Shown here one piece after another: positions 1 through 8,568 of a stretch of 61,984 nucleotides of DNA. Below the pieces are notes generated by a model. It did no database searches. It had not been told where the DNA came from and was given only the letters and a program-made list of their open reading frames with translations. Source of the stretch: CAZDQL01 sp964507325 (GTDB lineage: Bacteria; Planctomycetota; UBA1135; GCA-002686595); contig CAZDQL010000032.1 of assembly GCA_964507325.1 (NCBI GenBank), forward strand, positions 1 through 61,984. The letters run 5' to 3'. Each line of letters opens with the position of its first letter. The first letter of the stretch is position 1. The position numbers were made by a program, and so were the translations under genes.

Positions 1-1047
1 GTAGATCCCGGTGGGCATGTCCTGCAGAAGCCGCGCTGGGGTCTCCGCCAGGATGTGCCGCGCCGCGAAGCGACCCTCGTCGTACGCCGCACTCGCCAGC
101 GCCGGTGGACCGGAGACGTCACCCACGGCGTAGATGTGCTCTTGCGCGGTCTGGTGGTTCCGGTTGACCTCGATGTTGCCGCGTGAGTCGACCACGATCC
201 CCAGCTCCTCCAGCCCGAGCTCGCCCGAATTGCCCGTGCGACCGTTGGCCCAGAGCAGGATGTCGGCCTTGATCCGCTTGCCGGACTTGAGGTGCAGCAC
301 GACGTGCCCATCGTCGCCGTCGATGCGGTCGAACTCCTCGCCCTGCCGGATCACCACTCCCAATTCGCGGAGGTGGTAGGCGAGGGCGTCGACGATCTCC
401 GAGTCGAGGAAGGCCAGCAGGCGATCGAAGGTGTTGACCAGGTTCACCTTCACGGCCAGGTTGCGGAAGATCGAGGCGTACTCGCAGCCCACCACCCCCG
501 CACCGTAGATCGTCATCGACTTCGGTGTCCGCTCCAGCTTCAGGATCGTCTCCGCGTCGCGAATGCGCGGGTGGGTGAAGTCGATGTCGGGCGGATGGTA
601 CGGGCGGGAGCCGGTCGCGATGACGAAGTACTCCGCTTCGATCCTGAAGTCGCTCACGTCGGACGGGGTCACCTGGAGGGTGTGCGCGTCTACGAACGCC
701 CCGCGGCCATGCGTGACCTCGATCCGGTTGCGGTCGTAGAACCCGGAGCGCATCCCCACCTGCTTGGCGATCACCGTCCTGGCGGTCTGCAGCAGCTCGG
801 GGAAGCCGACGGGAGGCCCTTGAGTCGCCTTGCGCAGCCGCGGGTCGGAGCGGAAATCGGAGAGCAGTCGACCGGCGTAGCGCAAGGTCTTGGTCGGGAT
901 GGTGGCCGAGTGCGTGCAGGCTCCTCCCACTCGGGGGAACGCCTCGACCATGATCACCTGCTTGCCACCCTTGGCCGCCTTCATCGCAGCGCCTTCCCCT
1001 CCGGGTCCGCTGCCGATCACGGCGACGTCACACTGCTTCACCAGCAT
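1..1047 (-). CDS. sthA: Soluble (Si-specific) pyridine nucleotide transhydrogenase, 3' end cut by window edge
   Basis: FAD flavoprotein expected to move hydride between NADPH and NAD+ in the cytoplasm. The frame is open from an ATG at 1047 to the window edge, giving 349 residues of a family that is about 465 long; the C-terminal dimerisation domain is missing. Residues 10-17 carry the FAD-binding IGSGPGGE motif. The active-site segment GGACTHSATIPTK (41-53) keeps Cys44 but has Thr49 where lipoamide dehydrogenases have their second redox cysteine; this marks the transhydrogenase branch. A second Rossmann motif (YGAGVVGCEYAS) and the FAD motif YAVGDV follow. The CBS-domain gene ends 35 nt upstream on the same strand, so the two may be co-transcribed. 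Confidence 0.9.
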   Translation of the reverse strand, partial: MLVKQCDVAVIGSGPGGEGAAMKAAKGGKQVIMVEAFPRVGGACTHSATIPTKTLRYAGRLLSDFRSDPRLRKATQGPPVGFPELLQTARTVIAKQVGMRSGFYDRNRIEVTHGRGAFVDAHTLQVTPSDVSDFRIEAEYFVIATGSRPYHPPDIDFTHPRIRDAETILKLERTPKSMTIYGAGVVGCEYASIFRNLAVKVNLVNTFDRLLAFLDSEIVDALAYHLRELGVVIRQGEEFDRIDGDDGHVVLHLKSGKRIKADILLWANGRTGNSGELGLEELGIVVDSRGNIEVNRNHQTAQEHIYAVGDVSGPPALASAAYDEGRFAARHILAETPARLLQDMPTGIY

Positions 1048-1082
1048 CGTCTCACCATCTCTCTCGAGGAGTGCGGACCTGC

Positions 1083-1517
1083 TCAGCGGCTCGACTGAAC
1101 GTAGTGCTGCAGTTGCTCGATGGTGAATTCCTGCCCCTCGATGACCGCCTTCACCACGTCGCCGATCGAGATCACACCCAGCAGCCTTCCCTCGTCCATG
1201 ACCACCAGGTGACGGATGCGCTTGTCGGTCATCAGCGACATGCAGGCGTCGACCAGCACCGTCGGCGGAATGCACAGCACGTCGGCAGTCATGATGTCGC
1301 GCACCGGTGTTTCCTTGGAGGTGCGGTCCTTGAGGATCACCTTCCGCGCGTAGTCGCGCTCGGACATGATCCCCACCAGTCTCTCGCCCTCGAGCACGAC
1401 CAGCGCGCCGATCCCCTCTGCGGCCATCTTCTGAAGTGCTTCGTAGACCGTGGCGTCGGGCGAGGTCGAGTGGATACGCGGGCTCTTGCCTTCGAGGAGT
1501 TGCTTGACGTTCTTCAT
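1083..1517 (-). CDS. Two-CBS-domain protein
   Basis: Small cytoplasmic protein of 144 residues made almost entirely of a CBS (Bateman) pair, a module that senses adenosyl ligands such as AMP, ATP or NAD(H). CBS1 covers about residues 15-65 (GALVVLEGERLVGIMSERDY) and CBS2 about 75-130 (IRHLVVMDEGRLLGVISIGDV). Stand-alone relatives have this length and begin near MKNVKQLL, so I chose the ATG at 1517; an ATG at 1550 would add 11 residues, and neither has a clear Shine-Dalgarno sequence. The open frame continues upstream of both but looks non-coding. It lies just before sthA on the same strand, which suggests a link to redox or energy state. Confidence 0.8.
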   Translation of the reverse strand: MKNVKQLLEGKSPRIHSTSPDATVYEALQKMAAEGIGALVVLEGERLVGIMSERDYARKVILKDRTSKETPVRDIMTADVLCIPPTVLVDACMSLMTDKRIRHLVVMDEGRLLGVISIGDVVKAVIEGQEFTIEQLQHYVQSSR

Positions 1518-1550
1518 TGGTACGTGCTTCGGGGCTGCGGGCGCGGACAT

Positions 1551-2258
1551 CGGCGGCCGAGATCGAATTGCTGGCAAGAGCATAGCCGCCACGCATCCCA
1601 CGCTGCAGGTCAGGGTGGGGTCTGTCGGAGCGATCCAGGCCAGATGAGGAGCCACGAGGCCACCGTTCACGTCGCTGGCCGCGGCCGACGGCCAGGACTC
1701 GTCGCTGCCGGTGGCGATCCGGCGCGCAGTGTCTCGCTCTCGACCTCGCCAGCGGGACCTGTAGAGCTTCGAGGTCGACTCGGTGTGCGACGCTGCGAGC
1801 GAGGTCCCCCGGGCTGGCCTCGAGCGCACCGGGTTGATCTTCCATCCGGGCGCTCCCGAGGAGATCGATCGATCCGGCAGCGAGACCCTCGCCCCCTCGC
1901 GATCGGGGTCCGACGCTTCGGCAGCGCTCGGATCCTCGTGACCCGTGACGGGCCCCCTCTCCGGGGGTGGCCCTCGGCCTCCACCAATGCGGCTGTTTCC
2001 CATCCCCGGGACTGCCAGTCGGCATCCCGAAGCCCCGCGCGTGGGCCCTCCTCTAGGAATCCGCCCCCTCTCAGGACTCGTCCACCGACCCGCCAGCCTG
2101 TCTCAAGTCGGCTCCTCGCTCCGGTCGATGCAGGGACGAGTCGATTCGTCCCACGGCGTCTGCGAGTCCCCGATCCACCCCGGGTCGACGGACCCGCGTG
2201 TGGCACGAGCGCGGGCCGACTCATCCCCTTAACCATCCCCACCCTGAGAGAACACGAG
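1551..2258. other. About 700 bp without a recognisable gene
   Basis: This is the only stretch over 300 bp without a supported gene. Several open frames cross it on both strands, but none shows a recognisable domain, a convincing start or a plausible protein. It should hold the promoters for the minus-strand CBS/sthA pair and for the plus-strand pilus locus. The only clear structure is a near-palindrome at 2133-2152. No tRNA T-arm motif was seen. Confidence 0.5.
2133..2152. promoter_or_regulatory. 20-nt inverted repeat upstream of the major pseudopilin gene
   Basis: GGGACGA (2133-2139) and its exact complement TCGTCCC (2146-2152) flank the 6-nt spacer GTCGAT. It lies 107 nt upstream of the pseudopilin start. 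It could be an operator or a leader hairpin; there is no T-tract. No promoter hexamers could be assigned with confidence. Confidence 0.35.
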
Positions 2259-2771
2259 ATGAACACCCGTTCACGCTGCGCCGCCTTCACGTTGGTGGAG
2301 CTACTGATCGTCGTGGTGATCCTCGCCATCCTGGCCGCGGTGGCCATCCCCCAGTTCACGAGCAGTGCCGAGGATGCCAAGGCGAGCGCCCTGCAGGCCA
2401 ACATGGGCGTGATGCGCAACGCCATGGAGCTGTACAAGCTGCAGCACGACGGCAAGTACCCGGGCTACCCCAGCGCCGGCGGCGCTCCCACGGCGGCCGA
2501 ATTCTCCGACCAGATGGTCAAGGCCAGCAAGGCCGACGGCTCGACGGCGGCTCCGGGCACCGCGGGCTTCACCCTGGGCCCCTACATCAAAGCGGAGCTC
2601 CCCGCCAATCCCGTCAACGGCCTCAACACCATCTCGATCGTGGATGACGGCGACGCCTTCCCGGTAGCCGCTGACAACTCGACAGGTTGGGTCTGCAAGC
2701 CGCAGACGGGGCAGATCCGCCCCAATGCCACCGGAACGGCGCCCTCCGGTGACACCTGGTTCAGCTTCTGA
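2259..2771 (+). CDS. gspG: Major pseudopilin / type IV pilin-like protein (GspG/PilA family)
   Basis: Probable major subunit of the pilus or pseudopilus built by the downstream genes. The 170-residue protein opens with a short basic leader, then FTLVELLIVVVILAILAA (from residue 10), the methylated hydrophobic helix of class III signal peptides with the conserved Glu at +5. The C-terminal half resembles GspG-like proteins, including GWVCKPQTGQIRPN near residue 145. The ATG at 2259 is preceded by GAGAG about 10 nt upstream; a longer open frame extends upstream but begins in unrelated sequence. The residue before the cleavage site is Ala rather than the usual Gly. It is separated from pilM by 111 nt holding a strong RNA fold, consistent with separate control of an abundant subunit. 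Confidence 0.85.
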   Translation: MNTRSRCAAFTLVELLIVVVILAILAAVAIPQFTSSAEDAKASALQANMGVMRNAMELYKLQHDGKYPGYPSAGGAPTAAEFSDQMVKASKADGSTAAPGTAGFTLGPYIKAELPANPVNGLNTISIVDDGDAFPVAADNSTGWVCKPQTGQIRPNATGTAPSGDTWFSF

Positions 2772-2782
2772 GCCGGCGTCCC

Positions 2783-2833
2783 TGCGCCGCGGTGGCGAGT
2801 AGGTCGCCGCTCACCCGGAGCGACCGCGGCGCA
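2783..2833 (+). promoter_or_regulatory. Predicted three-way-junction RNA fold between pseudopilin gene and pilM
   Basis: TGCGCCGCGGT (2783-2793) pairs perfectly with ACCGCGGCGCA (2823-2833), an 11-bp stem. Inside it are two hairpins, GGCGA/TCGCC (2794-2798 with 2804-2808) and GCTC/GAGC (2809-2812 with 2818-2821). It begins 11 nt after the pseudopilin stop codon and has no T-run. It could be a terminator or attenuator, an RNase-processing site, or a 3' stabiliser that lets the major subunit be made in excess. Confidence 0.55.
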
Positions 2834-2882
2834 TCCCCCCACTCCGACCCATCCCCGGCCCAGCTCCGGCGGAGGTGAGGCG

Positions 2883-3947
2883 ATGATCTCAAGGCATCAC
2901 CGGAAGCGATCGGCGATCGGCATCGACATCGGCGATCACGCCGTGAAGTGTGCTCAGCTCGAGAGCGACCACGGGCGGATCCGGGTGCACCAGGTCTCCC
3001 ACGTGACGGTGGAGGGGGGGGGTGAGGAACGCCAGGCGCGGCGCATGCGGATCCTGGATGCCGCCCAACGGGCGCTGCGCTTCGGCGACTTCCACGGCCG
3101 GGAGTGCCTGAGCTCCCTGCGCCTGTTCGAGACCACCACGCGCCACGTGCGCATCCCCGCCAAGGAGGAGTGGCAAGCCGACGAGATCATCGAGCAGGAG
3201 CTGCGGGCGAACGAGACGGACGCGACCGAGGGCTTCTCCTTCCAGTTCCAGCCGGTGGCCGAGCTGATGGACCGCGGGGAGCGGCAGTGCGAGTTCCTCT
3301 GCTGCATCGCCGATCCGCTCATCGTGCGCGAGCACCTGGAGCTCCTGGGATCCCTGCGCTTGCGGCCGCTGGCGATCGATCTCGACACCTGCGCCCAGAT
3401 CAGGCCCTTCGGTCCGCCGGAGGGGGAGGAGGAAGCCTCCCTCTCCGTGTGCGTCGACCTGGGGTGCCGCTGCACGCGGGTGACCATTGTGCGCGGCTCC
3501 CAGCCGATCCTGATGCGCACCGTCTCGGTGGGCGGAGCCGACCTCCTGCAAACGCTGGAGAGCAAGCTGCAGCTCGACTTCTCCACCGCCCGCGACCTGG
3601 GGGAGGCGAACCGCCACGGCGGCTCGCCGGAGCTGGAGGACCTCAAGCTGGCGATCTCCCGCACCCTCAGCGAGGAGCTCGACCTGATCGCGCGCCGGGT
3701 CCAGGAGTGCGCGCGCTACGCCGCGACTCTCTACAGCGGTCAGGCGATCGAGAGCCTGCGCGTCCTCGGCGGGGCTGCCACCCTGCCGGGGGTGGTCGAC
3801 TACCTGGCGCACAACCTCGGCATCCAGGTGGCCAGCGACGATCCCTTCCGCGCCCTGGGCGTGGATCCGCCGCGGACCTCGCGCTCGGTCGCGCCCGCCA
3901 CCTTCGCAACCGCCGTGGGCCTGGCGCTGAGGGGGCTACAGGCGTGA
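2883..3947 (+). CDS. pilM: Actin-like pilus assembly protein PilM
   Basis: Cytoplasmic actin-fold ATPase (354 residues) that, in type IV pilus systems, binds the N-terminal tail of PilN and links the motor to the inner-membrane alignment complex. The sequence shows the family's phosphate-1 motif GIDIGDHAVKCAQLE (13-27), a second nucleotide-binding strand around residue 192 (VCVDLGCRCTRVTIV) and the adenosine motif VLGGAATLPGV near residue 297. There is no hydrophobic segment. The start follows a GGAGGTGAGG Shine-Dalgarno sequence at 2872-2881. The stop overlaps a possible GTG for the next gene; pilM-pilN-pilO-pilP-secretin is the usual order. Confidence 0.88.
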   Translation: MISRHHRKRSAIGIDIGDHAVKCAQLESDHGRIRVHQVSHVTVEGGGEERQARRMRILDAAQRALRFGDFHGRECLSSLRLFETTTRHVRIPAKEEWQADEIIEQELRANETDATEGFSFQFQPVAELMDRGERQCEFLCCIADPLIVREHLELLGSLRLRPLAIDLDTCAQIRPFGPPEGEEEASLSVCVDLGCRCTRVTIVRGSQPILMRTVSVGGADLLQTLESKLQLDFSTARDLGEANRHGGSPELEDLKLAISRTLSEELDLIARRVQECARYAATLYSGQAIESLRVLGGAATLPGVVDYLAHNLGIQVASDDPFRALGVDPPRTSRSVAPATFATAVGLALRGLQA

Positions 3948-3955
3948 GGCGCGAG

Positions 3956-4519
3956 ATGGACTTCCTGCCGGCCAGCTACTGGGCCCGGGATGCCCGGCGT
4001 CAGGCGCGGCGCAGCTCCCTGCTCCTGGCCGCGGTCCTGTGCTGCGGCATCGTCGCCCTCGAGGGGATCCTGCAGCTGCGCCTCAAGGGGCTGCGCGCCA
4101 CACGCGCCCAGGTCGCGCAGCAGGCGGAGGCCGCCTCCCTCCGCTCCGCTCAGATCGAGGAGCTGCACCGTCACCAGCAGGAGATGCTCACCGAGCTGGC
4201 CCGCTGGTCGGTCCCCCTGGAGACGCAGCGCGCGACCGAGATCCTGGACGGGATCCTGGCCGCTCGTCCCGGCTCGATCCGACTGCAGCGCGTCGACTGG
4301 AAGAGCGGCAGCACGGGGGAGGCGAGCTCGCCGACGCTGCAGATCGGAGGCATCCTCGAGGAGCTCGGCGACCTGGTGGCCTTCCTCGACGGGATGGAGT
4401 GCACCGAGGGGATGCCCCCCTTGGAGGTCCGGCGCTCCAGCGTCTCGCACCGCAGCTCGACCAACGCCCGACAGAACTTCGTCGTGCACTCGGTGACCGC
4501 TGGGGAGGGATCGCTGTGA
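3956..4519 (+). CDS. pilN: PilN-like inner-membrane alignment protein
   Basis: Bitopic inner-membrane protein (187 residues) expected to pair with PilO and hold PilM at the membrane. It begins MDFLPASYW, matching the 'NFLP' tail through which PilN relatives dock into PilM, followed by a basic stretch, one transmembrane helix at about residues 21-36, a coiled coil to about 75 and a periplasmic ferredoxin-like region. I chose the ATG at 3956 because it starts exactly at the docking motif and has GAGGCGCGAG just upstream; a GTG at 3944 overlapping the pilM stop would add four residues. Its stop overlaps the GTG of the next gene. Confidence 0.8.
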   Translation: MDFLPASYWARDARRQARRSSLLLAAVLCCGIVALEGILQLRLKGLRATRAQVAQQAEAASLRSAQIEELHRHQQEMLTELARWSVPLETQRATEILDGILAARPGSIRLQRVDWKSGSTGEASSPTLQIGGILEELGDLVAFLDGMECTEGMPPLEVRRSSVSHRSSTNARQNFVVHSVTAGEGSL

Positions 4520-5037
4520 ACCGCCAGCAGATGCTCTCCAACGTCCTCTTGGTGGGGCTGGTGGCTGCCTACTGGCTGTTCCTCGGTAGTGGGAACCTAA
4601 GCCAGATCAGCGAGGTGAAGGGGGAGATCCGCGCGCTGCGCGAGACGCTCAACTCCTGCGCAGGAGACATGGAGCAGTTGGAGGCGGCCCAGGCGCAGGT
4701 GGGGGACGTGAGTGCTTGGCTGGAGCGGGTGCAGGCCCTGTACGCGATCGAGGGGCACGCCCCCGACCTCCTGCTCGAGATCGCCACCACCATGGACGAC
4801 TGCGGGCTCGTGCCCCAGGACACCTCCCCCGGCTCGATCCGCCGGCGGGAGCCGCTCACCGAGCAGAAGATCCGCGTGGTGGTTCACGGCGAGCTGACCG
4901 CTCTCTTCGAGTTCCTGCGGCGCATGGAGGCGAGTCACCCCTTCTGCCGCATCATCGAGCTGCGCGTCGAGCACTCGACGACCTCCGGCGGGATCCGAGC
5001 GGACCTGACGATCCTGCGTCTGTGGAGGAGGGCCTGA
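4516..5037 (+). CDS. pilO: PilO-like inner-membrane alignment protein
   Basis: Bitopic inner-membrane protein (173 residues) predicted to form the PilN/PilO heterodimer of the alignment subcomplex. It has one transmembrane helix at about residues 7-23, a coiled-coil stem (about 25-75) and a periplasmic ferredoxin-like domain. Identification rests on this architecture and on its position after pilN more than on sequence. The GTG start at 4516 overlaps the previous stop by 4 nt, and its own stop overlaps the next start. Confidence 0.75.
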   Translation: MNRQQMLSNVLLVGLVAAYWLFLGSGNLSQISEVKGEIRALRETLNSCAGDMEQLEAAQAQVGDVSAWLERVQALYAIEGHAPDLLLEIATTMDDCGLVPQDTSPGSIRRREPLTEQKIRVVVHGELTALFEFLRRMEASHPFCRIIELRVEHSTTSGGIRADLTILRLWRRA

Positions 5038-5660
5038 TGGAGGCGCGGTCGCGACCCAGCCGGGCGAACTTCTGGCAGCGCCTGCGTGCGGACCTGCGGG
5101 CGGATCGGCGCAAGGGGATTCTCCTGTGCCTGCTCGTGCCGCTGCTGCTCATCGCCTGGGTGCCCGTGTTCGCGGGGGGAGAGGCAACCGTCACGCCGGG
5201 GACGACGCCCGATGCGCAGCCGGCGCCGCTGCCGGCGCCGCTGCCGACGTCGGGGGACGAGGGGTACCCCGTCACCGTGGATGGCGAGCTGCACGCCAAG
5301 CTGGCTCGTCTGGTGGAGCGTCTCGATCGCCCGTGGAGCCCCACCTGGCGTCCGCTGGAAGGGAGCGAGCCCTTTTCGCCGGGTGCTCCTCCCCAAGAGA
5401 CCCAGCCTCGCGACGAGTCTCAGGGAGCGGTGGATGCGGACGCAGAGCGGGAGCTCGCGGCCGAGCTGGTTCCCACCAGCACCGTCCTCAGCGAGATCCA
5501 CGGCAACGTGACGATCATCGCGGGTCAGTCGTACCGCAGTGGCGACCAGGTCGGCCAGTTCGTGGTGGGAGACATCGGAGCGCGTTCAGTGGTCCTGCAC
5601 GGGCGCTTCGACGAGTACGAGCAACAGATTCTCCTGGAAGACGAGGGAGAGGGACGATGA
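5037..5660 (+). CDS. pilP: PilP/GspC-like periplasmic linker protein
   Basis: Membrane-anchored periplasmic protein (207 residues) that probably joins the PilNO complex to the secretin. After a cytoplasmic N-terminus there is one transmembrane helix (about 31-47), a Pro/Ala/Thr-rich linker (about 55-80), and near the C-terminus a small beta domain of the PilP/GspC homology-region type with the pattern GNVTIIAGQSYRSGDQVGQF. PilP proper is usually a lipoprotein; this one has a signal anchor, which is more like GspC. The ATG at 5037 overlaps the pilO stop by one base, and its stop overlaps the secretin start. Confidence 0.68.
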   Translation: MEARSRPSRANFWQRLRADLRADRRKGILLCLLVPLLLIAWVPVFAGGEATVTPGTTPDAQPAPLPAPLPTSGDEGYPVTVDGELHAKLARLVERLDRPWSPTWRPLEGSEPFSPGAPPQETQPRDESQGAVDADAERELAAELVPTSTVLSEIHGNVTIIAGQSYRSGDQVGQFVVGDIGARSVVLHGRFDEYEQQILLEDEGEGR

Positions 5661-7348
5661 GCGCAACCCGTCTGGCGATCACTGCCCTGCTGCTGGCGTC
5701 CCCCCTCGGGGGTGCGCCCACGCAGGACGACCTGATCACCATCAACGCCAGGGACGAGGAGCTCTCGAGCCTCCTCGAGGGTCTCGCGATCCAGCACCGC
5801 CTCAACCTGGTCGCCGGAGACGAGGTGGAGGGTCGCGTGACCATCAACCTCTACGACGTGCGCTTGGAGGAGGCGCTGGCCCAGATCCTGGCCACCCAGG
5901 ACCTGGCCTTCGTGCGCGAGGGAGACTTCCTGCGCGTCGTGACCAGCGAAGAGTTGGCCCAGATCCAGCTCGCCAAGGACGTCATCGAGACGCGCGTCTT
6001 CACCCTGAACCACTTGACCGGCAAGGAAGCCCTACCCCTCCTGCAGCCGCTGCTCTCCGACGACGGGGGCCTCTCGATCCCCGGCGGCGGAGGCGAGTCC
6101 TCCGGCAGCGAAGGCGGCGAGGAGTCGGAGAGCGGAAGCAGCGGCCGGCGCGAGGTGGTGGTGGTGCGCGAGCGGCGCTCCCACCTGGCGGTGATCGAGT
6201 CCACGTTGGCCGAGCTCGATCGGCCGCCGCAGCAGGTCCTGCTGGAGGCGACCATCCTGGCGGTCGACCTGGGCGAGGAGAACCTCTTCGGGATCGACTT
6301 CAACGTCTTGGGGGGGATCGACTTCGATTCGGTGGGGAGCGCCACCGACATGACCGGGCTCACCCCCTACGACGTCAGTGGCTCGGCGCTCGACGACCTG
6401 CTCTTCAGCGGTCAGACCCTCGGCTTCACCAACGATCCCCCCAGCGCGGGGCTCTCCCTAGGCCTGGTCAAGGATCAGGTGGCCGCTTTCCTCGAGGCGT
6501 TGGAGGAGACCACCAGCGCCAGCATCCTGAGCAACCCCAAGGTGGTGGCCCTCAACGGCCAAGAGGCGCGCATCATCGTCGGCGGGCGTCTCGGCTACGT
6601 GACCGTGGTCAGCACCCAGACCAGCGAGCTGGAAGAGGTTCAGTTCCTCGACACCGGCACCCAGCTCACCTTCCGGCCGCACATCGGGGATGACGGCTGG
6701 ATCCGGATGGACGTCCATCCGCAGAACAGCACCGGCATCGTCGACCCCGTCTCGGGGATCCCGTCGGAGAGCACCGCCGAGATCACCACCAGCGTGATGA
6801 TGCGCGACGGGCAGACGTTGGTCATCGGTGGGCTGATCAGCGAACGGCTGCAAACCCAGCGCAGCCAGGTCCCCCTGCTGGGCAGCCTGCCGGTGGTGGG
6901 GTTCCTGTTCGGCCGCACCCAGGAGTCGATCGAGCGCAACGAGCTGGTCGTCCTGCTCACGCCTCACATCCTGGATCCCTACGAAGAGGATCGCCGGGCC
7001 AAGGAGGTCCAGGAGCGCTGGCGCGCGGTGCACCGCAGCCACCTCGACAGCCTCTCGCCTCACCTGCGACCCCAGTTGGCGCGCTCCCTGCACGCCGACG
7101 CCGAAGTCCTGCGGGTCAAGGGCGATCTGGAGCGGGCGTTGGGCGCGATCGAACGGGCCCTGAGTCTGGATCCCACCTCGGTGCCGGCGGCGAAGCTGCG
7201 CCAAGACCTGTTGCGCGCCCTCACCCTGGACCAGCTCCCCCTGACCGAGGAGCAGCAAGCCCTACGGGTCCTCGGTGGACTGCAACCGATCCGTACTTCC
7301 GAGGCTCCGGAATCGGAGCCGACCGAGCAGGAGGAGGAGTCGCAATGA
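5657..7348 (+). CDS. pilQ: Secretin (PilQ/GspD family) with C-terminal TPR-like extension
   Basis: Outer-membrane channel subunit of 563 residues. It has a signal peptide (about 1-21), an N0/STN domain (LITINARDEELSSLLEGL onward), an N1-type domain with an inserted Gly/Ser/Glu-rich loop around residues 140-165, and the secretin core from about 190 to 440. The core includes ILSNPKVVALNGQEARI and the closing VPLLGSLPVVGFLFG and ERNELVVLLTPHIL motifs. Unusually, about 120 residues follow the secretin domain and resemble a helical TPR pair (LERALGAIERALSLDP). It sits directly after the alignment genes and before a TPR lipoprotein that may be its pilotin. Confidence 0.9.
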   Translation: MSATRLAITALLLASPLGGAPTQDDLITINARDEELSSLLEGLAIQHRLNLVAGDEVEGRVTINLYDVRLEEALAQILATQDLAFVREGDFLRVVTSEELAQIQLAKDVIETRVFTLNHLTGKEALPLLQPLLSDDGGLSIPGGGGESSGSEGGEESESGSSGRREVVVVRERRSHLAVIESTLAELDRPPQQVLLEATILAVDLGEENLFGIDFNVLGGIDFDSVGSATDMTGLTPYDVSGSALDDLLFSGQTLGFTNDPPSAGLSLGLVKDQVAAFLEALEETTSASILSNPKVVALNGQEARIIVGGRLGYVTVVSTQTSELEEVQFLDTGTQLTFRPHIGDDGWIRMDVHPQNSTGIVDPVSGIPSESTAEITTSVMMRDGQTLVIGGLISERLQTQRSQVPLLGSLPVVGFLFGRTQESIERNELVVLLTPHILDPYEEDRRAKEVQERWRAVHRSHLDSLSPHLRPQLARSLHADAEVLRVKGDLERALGAIERALSLDPTSVPAAKLRQDLLRALTLDQLPLTEEQQALRVLGGLQPIRTSEAPESEPTEQEEESQ

Positions 7349-8568
7349 AGATCGGGATCGACCGCGGCGCCCTGCTGGCGGCCACCCTGCTGGCGGCGTG
7401 CCAGACCGTCTCCGAGAGCCCGGCCACAGAGGTCGACGCCGGGGAGTGGATGACGGCCAAGGCTGGGATCTATCGCGAGCTGGCGCTGCGCTCCCTGCGC
7501 AGCGGGGACCACGACCGCACGCGGCAGCTGCTGGCGGAGGCGGTGCAGTTCGAAGCCGGCGACGTCCACTCCCTCGAGCTCCTGGCGCGGCTCTCCCTGG
7601 CGTCGGGAAGCCTGATGGAAGCCAAGAGCTACGCCCGCTGGTGGCTCGAGCTGGAGCCGGACTCCGCGCCGGCGCTCTGCCTGAACGGCATCATCGACGA
7701 GTCCCTGGGCAACCTCGTGGAGGCGGAGGAGTTCTTCCGCCGCGCCACGGCTCTCGACGCCGCAGACCCGCGCCCGCTGATCGACCTGCACACCTTCCTC
7801 TTGAACCGCGGGCGTGAAGTGGAGGCGACCGCGGTGCGCACCGACGCCCGCCGGCGCTTCCCCGACCGTTGCGAGGTGCTCCTCGACTACGGGGCCTACC
7901 TCGAGTCCCGTGGGCGTTGGCGGGAGGCGCTGATGGTCTTCCAGGAGGCGCGTGCAGAGCGCCCCGACGACCTGGACCTGGCGGTGCGGGTCGGGACGGC
8001 GGCGCTGCTCGGCGGTCGCGAGGAGGTGCTCGTGGACCTGGAGCGGGAACTGCCGCCCCACGCCCGACTCCAGGATCCCTCGCTGGTGCTCCTGCTGGCG
8101 GCCCTCAGGCTGCGTGGCGGCGACGACCAGGGGGTGCTGGAGGAGTTGGACTTCCTCGAGGGGACGGCGCGCGACGATCCGATCCTCTGGCTCCTGCGCG
8201 GCGAGATCCTCGCTGGGCGCCGGGATCTGGCGGGGGCCGAGGCGGCCTTCCGTGAGGCGCTCGACCGCGACGACTCCCTGGCGCGGGCTCACGGAGGTCT
8301 GGCCCGCGTGCACCTGGAGCGCGGGCAGCACGACGCCGCCGGGCGCGCCCTGGAGCACGCCGTCGAGCTGGAGCCGCGCAACGCGGTCCACCGGGCGCTC
8401 TTGGCCGCCTGCCTGGTGCAGGTCGGAGACCTGGACAAGGCCCGCGAGCACTTCGAAGTCGCCCGGAGCTCAGGCGCAGCTCCGGATCTGGTGCGGGACG
8501 TCGAGCGGCGCTTCCCCGAGCTGGTCTCGAGTCCGCCGCAGGCAGGAGGCCGTGAGCATGGTGGGTAA
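7345..8568 (+). CDS. TPR lipoprotein, possible secretin pilotin (PilF/Tgl-like)
   Basis: Predicted lipoprotein of 407 residues: signal peptide with the lipobox LLAAC and the lipidated Cys at residue 19. The rest is a string of tetratricopeptide repeats, for example about residues 45-110, 150-200 and 270-370 (AHGGLARVHLERGQHDAAGRALEHAVELEP). PilF and Tgl are TPR lipoproteins needed for secretin assembly. Placement immediately after the secretin, with a 4-nt overlap, suggests that role, but the protein is longer than PilF (about 250) and the function is inferred. It overlaps the next gene by 11 nt. Confidence 0.75.
   Translation: MKIGIDRGALLAATLLAACQTVSESPATEVDAGEWMTAKAGIYRELALRSLRSGDHDRTRQLLAEAVQFEAGDVHSLELLARLSLASGSLMEAKSYARWWLELEPDSAPALCLNGIIDESLGNLVEAEEFFRRATALDAADPRPLIDLHTFLLNRGREVEATAVRTDARRRFPDRCEVLLDYGAYLESRGRWREALMVFQEARAERPDDLDLAVRVGTAALLGGREEVLVDLERELPPHARLQDPSLVLLLAALRLRGGDDQGVLEELDFLEGTARDDPILWLLRGEILAGRRDLAGAEAAFREALDRDDSLARAHGGLARVHLERGQHDAAGRALEHAVELEPRNAVHRALLAACLVQVGDLDKAREHFEVARSSGAAPDLVRDVERRFPELVSSPPQAGGREHGG

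Noticed and set aside
2201..2218. TGGCACG-like sequence upstream of the major pseudopilin, resembling a sigma54 -24 element
   Set aside because: The -12 element lacks TTGC and the spacing to GC is off by one, so it does not meet the consensus even though a sigma54 activator lies in the window.
1071..2258. Long open frame running from 1071 into the pseudopilin gene
   Set aside because: The upstream part has no recognisable domain and is antisense to the CBS gene; the class III signal peptide requires the start at 2259.
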